From: Piezodorus guildinii
Taxonomy: Eukaryota > Arthropoda > Insecta > Hemiptera > Pentatomidae
Assembly: GCA_023052935.1 (NCBI GenBank)
Contig: CM041292.1
Span: 84,700,169 to 84,764,168, forward strand
Direction of reading: 5' to 3'
DNA: 64,000 bases
Positions 1 to 11,039 of the stretch are shown here, one piece after another. The notes under the pieces are model-generated. The model did no database searches, was not told where the DNA came from, and was given only the letters and a program-made list of their open reading frames with translations. Made by a program: the position numbers and the translations under genes. Every line of letters begins with the position of its first letter. The first letter of the stretch is position 1.

Positions 1-284
1 CAAATAGATATGTTGAGGGATGCTACATTCGGAGACATCAAAGTATGGATTGCTCTGAAGTTAAGAATTTGGTGAGAATGCTAGTGAAAATATTGGCCAA
101 CCCTTTATTAATATTAAGTTATACTAAATTTGTTAAGGAAGCAAATGTCCAAAGATAAATGCCTACCTTAAATGACCTTAATAGCTTGGCAAAACATAGT
201 GATTTTGTTGATGCCCAAAATAATTTAATACCTATCTGTCTATGGATTGAGTAATTTTAATATAGATTAATAGATGGGTTGTTG

Positions 285-363
<79 letters not shown>

Positions 364-456
364 ATTAAAACAATGAAATTGAATTTTTGAGACTTTAAGA
401 ATTCCTCTTCAAAGTATACTTTTTATCAACTCAAGTTTTTATAAATAAACAAATAC
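1..456. other. Left edge, 3' of last visible kinase exon
   Basis: I see no exon here. The last visible kinase exon ends in frame at 457 with a good donor, so the gene continues beyond the left edge or resumes in an exon I could not see. The stretch holds a compound microsatellite and otherwise plain AT-rich DNA. Confidence 0.5.
289..361. repeat. Compound microsatellite (TC)n(TA)n
   Basis: About 32 bases of uninterrupted TC dinucleotides pass directly into about 40 bases of TA dinucleotides, in the intron or 3' flank of the kinase gene. Confidence 0.95.
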
Positions 457-598
457 CTTTATTGGAGGAGGATTACTTTCAAGGGTTGAACTCCTACTGT
501 GACTCCTCTCGGATGTGTTGTCTTCATCAGATTGCAGAACTTGAGGTAGCTTAAACCTCCTCATCCGGCATCCTGGACCAATAGGTCTTCGACTTATG
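457..598 (-). CDS. DLK-family gene, tail exon 11
   Basis: Acceptor TTTTTCAG before 598 and donor GTATTT after 457. The first base completes a Ser codon with the previous exon. It encodes a basic stretch starting [20 protein letters not shown], then a Ser-rich acidic stretch with [18 protein letters not shown]. It ends in phase 0. Confidence 0.85.
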
Positions 599-3500
599 CT
601 GAAAAATGTATTCTTTATTGTTATAGCAGAATTAAATTGTCATTATATTATAACCTAATATCTGTATATCTGACTTAGGATATAATTTTTACCCAAACCA
701 AAGTTTACCACTTCATAATACATGAGAATAATTAGAATTTCAAATTTATTTAATTATTTTTACTTTCACTTACCTATATATGAAATATGTATTAAGGAAA
801 GTATTTCGATTGTGAAAATTTTCTTCTAATTCCATTTTTCTATAGAAATACACGTTTTAGGATCCCTGACTCCAAAGTCCCGAAAAAATGGGCTTTAATA
901 TCATATAGGTTTCATTCTGATTAAAATAGTATGACAGAGCTTAAATGAATAATAATAATAATGAAACCTTATAATAATAATAATGAATAATGAATATTTT
1001 AAATTTTCTTCCACTAAACTACCTTTAATATATTACATTCCAAAAGATTAACCATATCATTATAATGACATTGATGAACGATAGCTAAATATACAAGCTG
1101 GACAAATTTGATGACCAAGTAAAGGATAAAAGAGCAAAATTATTTTTTAATGAAATTTTTGTTGTTTTATTATAATAAGAACAGTAATATAGACGTATAA
1201 TATATCATTGGAAAGAGAGAGATTTTAGAAAAAATATTATCTGATACACAAAGTTGTAAAAGGTAATATAAAGTGTATATAATTAAATGTTGGTAATATA
1301 TTTAACAATTTAATATAGTTATATTATTTAATCTAAATCATGTATTTCCAATAAAAATGAAGACACGTAAATAGTTTTAAATTGATTTTAACAGTTGAGG
1401 TAAGTGAAAGTTTTTGTACACCAGATTTTTGTAAAGACAATTTGATAATTAATGCTCAAATTACTACAATTATTGTAGTATCTCATCCACAATTAAGATA
1501 GAATTTCTCTTTTTGGATAAACAATGACTAACTTATTTTCACTAAATCCTACAAAAACATATAGGAGTTAAAATACATTAAAAATGATCCAAATAACTTG
1601 ATATATCTTCGAAGAAAAAAAAAAATTACCTTTTTCTCCTAAGGTTGAAATTTCCACATGAATGAGGCAAATCATCATCTTCTCTATCAGAACTGTCTTC
1701 AATCCTGTTTCCATTGATTAAGATTTCACTAACTTTTCGCTTTAGAGATTCCAGATGGTCATCTTCTAGATCACGTTTTAATTTATTGACCTGTAAGTAA
1801 ATGACAATGAATTAGGAAAATGCTATAATAATATGTTTGAATAATTTTAACTAAACATTTATAAATTAATATTTTATTGATTTAAGAAGCTAATTTTTAA
1901 TTAGAATTGGAACAAAGTTTGACATTTTGTTGTTCAACATACCATTTACATATTCATTAACACAAAATTAATTTCCAATTCTCACAACATTTCTCTGAAG
2001 AAACTCCAATAACAATGAATAAACATGTGATGTAAAACTTCATTCTTCCTAGTTATAATTAATAAATTATAACAACAATTGTCATCCATATTTTGGGTTC
2101 TACCCCACCTGTAGAACAATTTTTTTTGCAACTAGCTATTTTTTCATAATTACACTAATTATTTTGCCATACCAAGATTTGAAATTTAAGATCATAACAT
2201 TCTATTCAAATATTAGTTGTGACAAGGAAACCTAAGAGGATGTTATGGACCAAAGACCTTAACTTATAATTACATGGAAAATAATTTATGTGAAAAAAAT
2301 AGATAGAAGATGCCCTGTAGATGGACAAACCCCGAAAAATCAATAATAATTTGACAATAAATTATAACTAGAATGAATAAAGTTATGGTTTATATTTTCA
2401 TCGAGTACATGAAAAAAACTTAATTATTTAATAGGTTAGAAGATTTTTGAAATGTTTAAGGATTATAAAAAGTAAGTTATGATTGAGCTAACAACATTAA
2501 CTTGATATATTTAAATTAAGTCTTTGTTTTCTTTTCTTATAAATAATGCACATGAGGGATCACTTGTGACCCAGCTGGGTGGTTAGCATATCAGCCTCCT
2601 AAGCCAAAAGTCACGGGTTCAAACCCGCAGGTGGCCCTAGGATTTTTTAATGGGAGTATAAAATCCTTAGTTATGCTGTCCTTAGGAGGGACGTTAATCC
2701 CGAGCCTGTGCGATGTCAGGTACTCGTCAAAGATCCCTATTCTAAAAAAAACCTGAATAGGCAAAATTTAGGACTCCCACTGTAGCATCGTCCGATTAGC
2801 CACAGCAGCATAAAAAAAAAAAAAAAAAAAACCTGTACCACTACAACCCATGAAGGGTCTTGGGCTCAGTACATATAGAGATTCGTACTGTTTCTAGGCC
2901 AACGGAAGTGCAATGAGGTGATTAGGCCTTAATCGAGCTCAGCCGCCAGGTTTTTCCCCAATTATTTTGGGTACAAATTTAAAGAGGCTGGGTCTGTCCC
3001 AAGAGGGTCTCCATACCCTAGGGTTGCCCCCCGACTGAATAACAGAATAAATAATATTCCGCCACAGCCGGGATTCGAACCCACGACCCGGAGCACAGCA
3101 GACTAGCGCTCTATCCACTAGACCACGCCGCTCCTCAACAGCAGCATAAAGGGATGTTAAATAAATAAACAAACAATGCACATGACGATGGTGTATATAT
3201 TATAATGTATAATGAAACATATTTTGTATGTATTTGTATTTTTGTACAGACTTTTTTCAAGAAAGTTTGAAATTATTTTATTTTAATTATATGTCAGAGG
3301 ATTAAATGACTTACTACTTCATATTCTTGACTACTCGTCATAACTTGTTGAATATTTCCATTTATACTATCCATTGGACTGGTAGCTTCAGGGGTGCTAC
3401 AATTACTTATATCCATTGCTGTATCCTCTGTCTGGGTCTGAGAATTAACATATTCCTTCTTTGATACAGGCATTTCTTCGCAAGTATCAACTTCTTCCCT

Positions 3501-6500
3501 CTCTGAGCTAAGACCCTAAAGGTAACAATTATGGAGTGAGACAATGTAAAAAAAGATATAAACAGATATCTCACTTGAACCATGGTACTTACAGAAAATT
3601 CGGTCTTCACAGTTAATAAGCTAGCTTTTCTAGCTTTAGTTCTTTTTGGTCTGAAGGGTACAGGAATGGCAACTGATTCAACTTTATTACCATTCATTTG
3701 AGTGAAGAGAGAGGATTTTACAGATAGCTAAAAACATAACATTAAAAATGAAGTATTTTCTAAAGTAAAACAACTAAAAATTTTAAAACTAATTTTTATA
3801 TGGATATAATATCTATCCTGCTTTAAAAGCAGTACAATTATTTAAGAAGATTTATAATTAAAGTTAATAAATTAAAAAATATCTTACTGGAGATGTTGGA
3901 GATCTTTGATTTGAGATCTGAGAACAGGTAGTTGGATAGCAACTGTCATCATCATATTTTTTGTACCGCTCAGGTGTCTTGCCATTTATTCTAGTACGTT
4001 TTTTCCCTAATTTATAACTAGTAGATTTTTCCCATCTAAAAATAGAAAAAAAATTATTTATATGAGCCAATCTGAAAATACTGTAATACATATAAAACTA
4101 TTTAACATCTAAGGTTCTTTATCTGGGGGAGCCCGTGGCTGAGTGGCTAGCGCGCTAGTCTCTCATGCTACAAGTTGTAAGTTCCAGTCCTGGCGGGGCC
4201 TTTATAAGGATGTAATTAAATAGGGATTCACTCACAGCCTCTCCCCGGGGTATGTGAGTCCCGTCAGCAAATGGTGGTTACTCACCAATTTAGGAGTAGG
4301 GAGTGATGACCTTACACTACAAAGTGCATCGAGAAACGTGAATGTAATCTCACAGGAGATTACACCGGAGGTCCAGGGTCTACACGGCCTGTCCGCGTTA
4401 CTGGAAGAAGAAGAAGGTTCTTTATCTAGCAGCTAAATGGTTATTAAAATTTGGAATTTATTTGAAGTTCAAAGATTTTCTGCTTAGCAGCAATGTAATA
4501 TTACTTAAGAGGTTACAAAAATTATAATGATATATTTATACAATAACTAGTAATTTGCTAACAATAAATTTATTAGGGTATGGATCAGACACTGAAGTTT
4601 TAAATAAAAAAAAATCAATGTTTTTGAGGATTTGTCGTTTTTATGATTTTTTAAACAGAAAGATCATTTGAACTCATTAAGCTTTGAATTTTTTATTTCC
4701 ATTTAAAACTTAGAGTTACATATTTTCAAGAACACAATATTTTCCTTTAGAGTAGAAAAAATTTTTTATTTGGGACTAAGGTCCTATGAGTATTTCAGCA
4801 AAATTAAATTACGTATATATATTATTAATTAACATCATGGTATTCTTTATTTTAATTGGTTATGTTATCTACACTAATATTATAAAGCTGAAGAGTTTGT
4901 TTGAATGCGCTAATCTCAGAAACTACGGGTTCGAATTGAAAAATTCTTTTTGTGATGGATATTCCATTTATCGAGAAAGCTTTGGGCTATATAACATCAC
5001 GCAGCGATCAATAGGAGCGAAGAATCAGTGGAAAATATGGGAAAAAAACCGGGAAAATTAACTTTGCATCCCAATGATTCCAAATGATTTACCTTTTAAT
5101 TTTAAAATAATTTAATTTCCCGTGAAGTTATCTTTTGCTGTAAAAATTAATAAATCACAGGGGCAAACATTTAAACATGTAGAAATCGATTTATGACAAA
5201 ACTGTTTTTCACACGGTCAACTATATATAGCATTCTTAAGATCAGGTTGCGGAGAAAATCAGTATGTTCTTCTTCCACAATAAAATAAAACTAAAAATAT
5301 CATTTATGCAGAAGTACTTTAAAATATATTATTTAAAAAACTTCTTAATCGCAATCAGAATAATAGAAATTGATGCAGACGAAGTAGCGGGCAACATCTT
5401 GTTATTCATAAATGGCAATTAAAAATAGAATAATAATTACTTTCTAAGCTCCTTTTCTCTTATTTCAATCTGCCTGAGAGCACTAGCTAGTTCATCATAG
5501 AGGTTACTAGCTCTCTTTAATTTTTCCTCATAATGTTCCCTGATATCTTGAGCATGTTTAAGTTCATTTTTTCTTTTCTGAATAAGTTCTCCTTCATTAA
5601 ACCTCGACATTTTGCTTTCATGTGTCTCCATATTCATCATTTTCTTCCTAATCTCTTCCTTCCAGGTAGCCTAAAAGAATAATAAATAAAATAGAATTAA
5701 ACATAAGCAAATAAATAATTAAGCAATAATGGGAATAAAATAAAAATTTATTTTTAAATCACTATTAGCTTCAGATCATAAACTCCTGTGCATTTTAAGG
5801 TAATAAATAAATATAAATGAAAAAATAAGATGAGTGGAGATGTGTTGGGAACTATTTTATTTAAAACAAAAATTGAATCAACCACTTTTAGACTACTTGC
5901 ATGAAGTCCTATAAATATAACCCAAAATTCTGACATAAACCCCATTACTAAGCCAATAATTATAACCTAAGTCATTACAGCTCAATAATCAATTTAATAA
6001 AAACAGAGATGACATCATGTTATGTCTAGTTTTCAAACTGAAGCAAAATATTAGATGCCCTAGCTGGGAAATGCAGTGTTCTGAAGAAGGCACTAATGAA
6101 CCCTCACATGAACGTGAACAACTATCATGCCTTCTAGGAAGGTGATAATATAATTCTAGAACATAATCTCTTTATTGGAATAAAGCTGTAATAATATCAG
6201 TTATCACTAATAACGCCAATAAACAACATAATTTTGGGTAATAACAGTTTCTTGATTTTACCAGTAGTACCCAACAGATAGAATACAGTACCAATAATTA
6301 AGTTAAAACTTATTATTAATCATTGCAACATTATATCCTACAAATATAATAAACATTCAATACCTGATTCTTAAAGTATTTTTCAGGAGAATTGATGAGA
6401 ACATCAGATGCAGCTATCTCCAGATGGGCGAGGATTTGTTTGAAGCTAGGTCTATTTCTTGGCTTAGCAGACCAACATTGTTTCAAGAGAAGTTTGAATC

Positions 6501-9045
6501 CATAGGGGCAAGATGATGGGATCGGAAGTTGAAGGGAATCACTCCCAACACCCCAAATAATTGCCGATGAATCTACATCTTTGTAAGGGGTTTCACAGGT
6601 TAATAATTCCCACAATACAACACCAAAGGACCTAAAAAAAGTATAAAAAATATTTCATAACAATTAAAATAATAATTATCAACAGTTATCCTTCCTCAAA
6701 GCAAATACTAATTCTTCATCATAAATTTTGTGAAAGGTTAAATATTTTCTAGTTAGCCAATTACTTGAAACTTCTAAAATATTTAAAATTTCAGTAGCGC
6801 ATTGGGCTACATACCATATATCAACCTTTTCGGAACATGCTTCATTGCGAATTATTTCAGGAGCCATCCAAGCAACTGTTCCAGCAAAGCTCATTTTTGT
6901 ACTTATTTCATTCCATTCTCGGCAGGTACCAAAATCACTGATTTTGACAGTCTTATCAGTTCCAATGAGTATACTATATCAACAAATAATTTTCAATGAA
7001 AAGAATAAATTAAGTTTTCTAAGTAAATAATTGTATTCAGTAAAACATGCAGTGTACTTTATAATTATAAACTTATTCCATAAAAAAATAAACATATATA
7101 ATAATTGGTATGAAGGTATTATATAATAGACTTTATTTATCGTTTTAAATTGACTTACTTTGGACTTTTAAGATCTCTGTGAATAATTTTGTTTGAATGC
7201 AAATATTGCATTCCAGAAGCAATCTGCTTAGCCCAAGATACAAGTCTGACAGGATATATTTCCTCCCCTGCCTTCAGAAGATTATACAAAGGCCCGTAAG
7301 GACAGTATTCCATTATAATACAATAACATGGAGCTTGTGTACAAACGCCTCTTTAACAAGAACAAACAAAAATATAGGGTTATGAAGTTGTAAAAATATA
7401 GAGAAAAATAAATAACTAATATGTACCATTATAAGCAATAAATGATTTTAAAAAAAGCAGGAAGATTTCCATTTTATCTAAATTTCTGAAGTTTCTATGT
7501 ATTTATTTGAACTATATAAAATTTAACATATAAGCAAAAGAAAAATTAATCTTAAGGAAATATAAATTTAACAACAAATCAAAGGTTGCCTTTGTTGTTA
7601 AAGTGTTATAAATGTGCTAATTTTCAAAATGTGGTAAGTGAATTCATAATTCAGGATATATTCTACTATAATGAAATGTATTATAATTATTACTTTTGAA
7701 AGAATCTGATTCAAAGAAAAAAATTCTGCTTTCATAAACTAAATAAGTGCACAATATTCTTTACATTATACAAGTTACATCAGAGCATTACATTTCATCA
7801 TCACACTCCAAACTCGGAATAAAATTCAGTAGTTTTAATAACAATATTTTAGGTTTCATGCTTCAAAATAAAAATTAATAATCTCAAAAAATCAATTCAT
7901 TTTGATGCCTGTATTAAGGTTAAAATAATCTATAACTCACAAACAAATATTTTTTATTGAAACTAAAAATTTAATTTCACTCAAACGTTGTGAAACTTAA
8001 AATTTATCAGCTTGGGACAAGCACATTCCTTTCCCTACTCAGTTTTTGAAGATTTAGAGTAGTATATTTGTGTTTAACACGTTCTCTATGAATGATTCAC
8101 TTATCAACTGTGTCCTCAGTACCACTGATGTGTATCAGTTAAAATAATGAATTCCAAAGAAACACTAACACTAGATAAAGAAGCCAAGAAAAAAAAAATT
8201 GTCTTAAATTAGAAAGTAATAAAATGCTGATCTTTTTGAAATAATAATTTAAACTATATTGATGATTTGGAAAATGCTTACTTAAACTTTACTATATTTG
8301 GATGGTTAAGTTTCCTTAGATGTCTAACGTCAGTCTCTTTTTGCTCTCTAACTTTCTTCACAGCGACAATCTCATTATTCAAGCGTCCACTGAAAACTGC
8401 CCCTTGGGCTCCTGACCCAAGCCACTGCAAGTCGCTAATGCTTTCAAAAGGTATGATCCAGTCATCTAAATTATGAAAAGAAAAAAAAAAAAAACTATAA
8501 TAAAATAATATTTTATCATTATTAATTTAAAATGAAATTGTAACTAAAGGATTCAGCCAAATAATAGACCTAGAAGTTTTTTTTATCTATAAGACATCAA
8601 TAAAAGTTTATCTCCTTATTATTAAATACAACTTTTATTTCCTTTAAAGTAACAAAGATCATTATTTCACCAAAACCTTATGGCAGTAGGATAAGTTCAT
8701 GTTAAGAACGTGCAAAATAAGAAATGAACTGCACATATGCAAGTCAAAGCCTATTGAGTCAAAAACCCGATTATTCAGCAAAATCTTTTAAATGCAAGGA
8801 AGATAAGTAACTAAAATTGTTTTAATTTTTAAGTTATTATTAGGTCTACAACAAAAACTAATTAAACTATCAGGTAATAACTGATTATCGAAACATATGT
8901 AAATAAAATAAAGATTTCACTCCTTAATTCACGGCATTGAACTCATAATATTCAGGCAGCTTTAATAATTTAAAAGAACATATTTACTTATTTTAATTAT
9001 TTATTTAAAATATCTCCTTAAGTAAGGGATCCTCACCCAAAGTGA

Positions 9046-9103
<58 letters not shown>

Positions 9104-10559
9104 TTATTTAACTCTTTGCGGACGACGACTTTTTCGGCAAGATAAGGTAACAGGGACAAGCGATTTTCGCGAATGCGTTGAGTGACTTACATGGTGCAAT
9201 AAAATGATCTTAGATATAAATTACCTTTTAAAAACGTTACATTTGGATTGTTTGTCTATATTTATATGTTTAAAACAAAATATTTATATCTTTAAACCTT
9301 ACAAGAATAACTATCTATACAGTAATCTTTTTATCTATATCACTAATCTTATTAAGAAAGGATAGTGCGGATTGGAGATGAAGGAAACATGAACATAAAC
9401 CGACTGTCATCTCTCATTCGCCACTCGTCCGCAAAGGGTTAAGATTTAGAATGAATAAATAAACAGAAAAAGAACGCCTTCGTTCTGATAGAGGCAAACA
9501 TACACAGCTAAAGCAGTGCTACTTTGGCATTAGGCTTAGAGGTGGAGAGGGGTCTGTGGTTACCATTGGAGTGGGTATTGTCTGCTATAATGCTTAGAGC
9601 CCTTCTGATATGCACAGAAATTTTATAAAGCGAATGGTGCTGGTGCAGATTTTTAATTGAAACTAATTAATTAAAAATTACAATTCAGGTATTGGTTTGG
9701 TAATTTCACTATATTAATAATATTGATTCAAATAAGTCAGTTATTCTTTCTCTTCCGAAGTAAAACGATGCTGTACTTAATTAGCCCTTTTTCTTACTTT
9801 TTTAGCTTTACACTGATTTAACGAACTAGTAAAATATAAAAAACTGAGAGCAGCTCTACACTTAGAGATCATCTTTTAAACACTCTAACATCATATTTTT
9901 GAGTTGGTTACTAAGAAGCTAATTTGCTAGTGAAACCCTCAAGAAACAATCCGAAAAATAATGTTCTTTAAAAGTGGATTGAAACCAACAATTTTAGTTG
10001 AGGGTGTATAGTCGACTGTAGAAACTATTATAGGTGGAATAGTCAGGAATCAGTCATTTTTGAAAAGTTTTTAATTTTGCCAACGTTTCGGCTCAAGCTT
10101 GTGAGCCATCATCAGGGCATTACTGAGCCATGTCCAAGCATAACTGTTATAAGTTTATGCTTGGACATGGCTCAGTAATGCCCTGATGATGGCTCACAAG
10201 CTTGAGCCGAAACGTTGGCAAAATTAAAAACTTTTCAAAAATGACTGATTCCTGACTATTCCACCTATAACAACAATTTTAGGGAAGAATGGTTATTATA
10301 AAGAAATAATGATTATAAAGGATATAGACTAATTAACTAAATATTAATATTTTTCTAACTAGTTATAATAAAATAATTGTAAGCTACCTTGTTGTGAAGC
10401 TTGATTTCAGCATTGGATGTGGCTTTGTCAATGAAGCCCCGTAAGACAGGGCGTAAGCAGCCAAGAAGACCATCCACCCATCCTCCACTATCAGTGCTCT
10501 CCACTGTCACCTGGCTTCCAGCGTCAAGTTGTCCCAGGCCTTGCTGAATGGACAGCACG
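457..10559 (-). CDS. MAP3K12/13 (DLK/LZK/wallenda) family kinase gene, partial
   Basis: Eleven exons on the minus strand encode about 660 residues of a dual leucine zipper kinase, a MAP3K that acts upstream of JNK/p38 in neuronal stress and axon signalling in known family members. In order they give the family motif GLLGCLRPV, a kinase domain (glycine loop [16 protein letters not shown] lysine, HRDLKSPN catalytic loop, DFG, MAPE), a heptad-like charged coiled coil, and a tail. Exons: 10388-10559, 8282-8465, 7159-7350, 6815-6973, 6364-6631, 5441-5670, 3888-4035, 3593-3727, 3315-3515, 1630-1790, 457-598. Every junction after the second exon keeps phase and uses GT-AG. The first intron does not: exon one ends in phase 0 and exon two needs one preceding base, so a small exon of 3n+1 length or a base error is implied. 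Neither the initiator Met nor the stop codon is in the visible exons. All introns hold only AT-rich DNA and the repeats listed separately. Confidence 0.93.
762..1411 (+). mobile_element. TIR element, family T (copy 1)
   Basis: It starts with ACTTTCACTTACCTATATAT and ends with the inverted form AGGTAAGTGAAAGT. The same start, middle and end recur at 38794-39534 and 57661-58559, and the start alone at 49789. No open frame. This is a non-autonomous DNA-transposon-like repeat sitting in a kinase intron. Confidence 0.8.
1630..1790 (-). CDS. DLK-family gene, tail exon 10
   Basis: Acceptor TTACTTACAG before 1790, donor GTAATT after 1630. Starts in phase 0 and ends in phase 2, matching both neighbours. 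It encodes [20 protein letters not shown], an amphipathic charged helix, then an acidic segment [12 protein letters not shown] and a basic end. The acidic motif resembles tail regions of DLK-1 type kinases, but I do not claim homology at residue level. Confidence 0.85.
2556..3174 (+). mobile_element. tRNA-derived SINE-A, interrupted by SINE-B
   Basis: The head carries an A-box-like TGGTTAGCATATC and a B box GGTTCAAACCC; the tail ends TTAAATAAATAAACAAAC. An 11-bp target duplication, AATGCACATGA, lies at 2545-2555 and 3175-3185. The body is split by SINE-B at 2815-3137. The same tail is left as fragments at 12184-12246 and near 48650-48695. Confidence 0.9.
2815..3137 (-). mobile_element. SINE-B, tRNA head with poly(T) end, nested in SINE-A
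   Basis: Read on the minus strand it starts with a tRNA-like head (GTGGTCTAGTGGATAGAGC A box and GGGTTCGAATCCC B box, 3060-3130) and ends in an uninterrupted T run (A run at 2815-2831 on the plus strand). A 13-bp target duplication ACAGCAGCATAAA is at 2802-2814 and 3138-3150, which proves insertion into SINE-A. A second copy is at 55877-56190. Confidence 0.92.
3315..3515 (-). CDS. DLK-family gene, tail exon 9
   Basis: A 201-nt exon, phase 0 at both ends, with acceptor TTACCTTTAG and donor GTAAGT. It encodes a 67-residue Ser/Thr/Glu-rich low-complexity segment containing [17 protein letters not shown] and [11 protein letters not shown]. Two SP/TP sites are visible and could be proline-directed phosphorylation sites (inference). 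Confidence 0.85.
3593..3727 (-). CDS. DLK-family gene, tail exon 8
   Basis: 135 nt, phase 0 at both ends; acceptor TTTTTAG before 3727, donor GTAAGT after 3593. It encodes [15 protein letters not shown] followed by a basic cluster [11 protein letters not shown] that could serve as a nuclear or membrane-binding patch (inference). Confidence 0.82.
3888..4035 (-). CDS. DLK-family gene, tail exon 7
   Basis: 148 nt; its first base completes Lys with the coiled-coil exon and it ends in phase 0 at donor GTAAGA. It encodes [19 protein letters not shown], then [15 protein letters not shown] and a Ser-rich end [12 protein letters not shown]: a basic linker just after the coiled coil. Confidence 0.85.
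4125..4413 (+). mobile_element. tRNA-derived SINE-C (copy 1)
   Basis: tRNA-like head with TGGCTGAGTGGCTAGCGCGC as A-box region and a B box near GTTCCAGTCC. It ends CACGGCCTGTCCGCG plus GAAGAAG repeats. A 14-bp target duplication AAGGTTCTTTATCT is at 4111-4124 and 4414-4427. Other copies: 24533, 30606 and a fragment at 53056. Confidence 0.93.
4868..5399 (+). mobile_element. Helitron-like element with helicase remnant
   Basis: Starts with TC after an A, with TACACTAATATTATAAAGCT, a start shared with the element at 28516. It ends with GTAGCGGGCAACATCTT, a mutated form of the Helitron-type end GCGCAACAGCTAG seen at 29217. Unlike the second copy it still contains a piece of the helicase gene. Confidence 0.8.
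5117..5284 (+). pseudogene. PIF1-type Helitron helicase, C-terminal remnant
   Basis: One frame reads [20 protein letters not shown], then [13 protein letters not shown] and a stop. KSQGQT and HGQLYVA-SR are the closing motifs of PIF1/Helitron helicases. One in-frame TGA breaks the frame after VEIDL, and Ala-Leu-Ser-Arg is altered to AFLRS. All upstream Rep and helicase domains are absent, so this is a dead fragment inside the Helitron-like element. Confidence 0.85.
5441..5670 (-). CDS. DLK-family gene, coiled-coil exon 6
   Basis: 230 nt, phase 0 in and phase 2 out. It encodes [20 protein letters not shown], then [20 protein letters not shown] and [20 protein letters not shown]. RRxELxHAxDIREHYExKL is highly characteristic of DLK/LZK just after the kinase domain, where leucine-zipper helices mediate dimerisation in known members. 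Confidence 0.93.
6364..6631 (-). CDS. DLK-family gene, kinase C-lobe exon 5
   Basis: The first base completes the Trp of DIW; the exon continues [40 protein letters not shown], and [20 protein letters not shown]. These are subdomains IX-XI; WGVGSxSLxLPxPSSCPxGF is diagnostic for MAP3K12/13. It ends in phase 0 after FKNQ. Confidence 0.95.
6815..6973 (-). CDS. DLK-family gene, activation-segment exon 4
   Basis: 159 nt. The first base completes the Asn of HRDLKSPN; the exon then reads [40 protein letters not shown] and SEKVDI, ending on TG of a split Trp codon. DFG, the Ser/Thr-rich activation loop and MAPE are intact, so the domain should be catalytically competent. Confidence 0.95.
7159..7350 (-). 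CDS. DLK-family gene, kinase hinge and catalytic-loop exon 3
   Basis: 192 nt with phases 2 and 2. Encodes [20 protein letters not shown] (hinge), then the alpha-D/E region and [13 protein letters not shown] with catalytic Asp. The acceptor is a short run GTTAAAG rather than a strong polypyrimidine tract; the choice is set by phase and homology. Confidence 0.94.
8282..8465 (-). CDS. DLK-family gene, kinase N-lobe exon 2
   Basis: Encodes [40 protein letters not shown] and [17 protein letters not shown]: glycine loop, catalytic Lys and alpha-C Glu region. Donor GTAAGC; acceptor CATAATTTAG behind a long T-rich run. It needs one base from an upstream exon, which the nearest visible exon (phase 0) does not supply. 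Confidence 0.94.
9048..9099. repeat. (TA)n microsatellite
   Basis: Uninterrupted TA dinucleotides for about 50 bases, immediately left of the TTAA MITE. Confidence 0.95.
9112..9438. mobile_element. piggyBac-like MITE
   Basis: The ends are inverted: CTCTTTGCGGACGA on the left and TCGTCCGCAAAGGG on the right, each bounded by TTAA (9108-9111, 9439-9442). TTAA duplications with a CCCTTTGCGGACGA end are typical of piggyBac-derived MITEs. No coding capacity. Lies in the first visible kinase intron. Confidence 0.88.
10028..10270. repeat. Foldback with 116-bp arms, ribozyme-like core
   Basis: Arms 10028-10143 and 10155-10270 are reverse complements around an 11-base loop. Each arm carries CTGATGA (10183-10189 in the right arm), a GGCTC/GAGCC stem and GAAAC (10209-10213). 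The outward flank of the left arm and the right arm resemble the repeat at 46935-47060, so this is two copies of one repeat end joined tail to tail. Confidence 0.9.
10388..10559 (-). CDS. DLK-family gene, N-terminal exon 1 of those visible
   Basis: A strong polypyrimidine tract and TTTGTAG precede 10559; donor GTAGCT follows 10388. It encodes [14 protein letters not shown], then [20 protein letters not shown] and [22 protein letters not shown] is the conserved segment just before the kinase domain in DLK/LZK. It starts in phase 2, so at least one coding exon lies upstream; I could not place it. Confidence 0.88.
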
Positions 10560-11039
10560 CTACAAAGGAGAGATAAATGTTTAGAAAAAAAAATGTTGTA
10601 AAAAAAATATTGTTAATTAATATTTAGGGAAATGTCACAAGTTTTAGAAACAACAATTGGTATTTTAATGTTTAATATAACTTCTATACTAAGTATCCTA
10701 CTAGAAAAGAAATTAACTATTTTTAGCTAACTAAAACAATAGGTTGTCAATAAAAAAGATGAGCTGGATCATAAATAATAAATAAAGATGAAAACGATGA
10801 CGCACTACCGTTTTGAAAATATTATCCTTCTATCGTCTCGCTTGTGGATCGAACTAGAGTATATATTTCATTGTCTATATTTTTTTATTTATTGTGATTT
10901 ACAACTGTATTAAACAAAACAATGAGTAAATATGCAGAATGAAGAAAAGTCATGAAAATGTCTTGGGAAAGAACTACCCTGCGGTAGCACTTCACTACCT
11001 ATTTTAAGGCAGTAGGTCCCGAGGTCTTTTAACTCTCCT

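Noticed and set aside
2577..2650. Possible tRNA gene
   Set aside because: A and B boxes belong to the SINE-A head, embedded in an element with target duplications; the same applies to the SINE-B and SINE-C heads. No stand-alone tRNA is supported.
4254..4436. Open frame [10 protein letters not shown]...
   Set aside because: Lies within SINE-C sequence.
8267..8476. Plus-strand open frame with signal-like start
   Set aside because: Opposite strand of kinase exon 2; the minus strand encodes the glycine loop and catalytic lysine.
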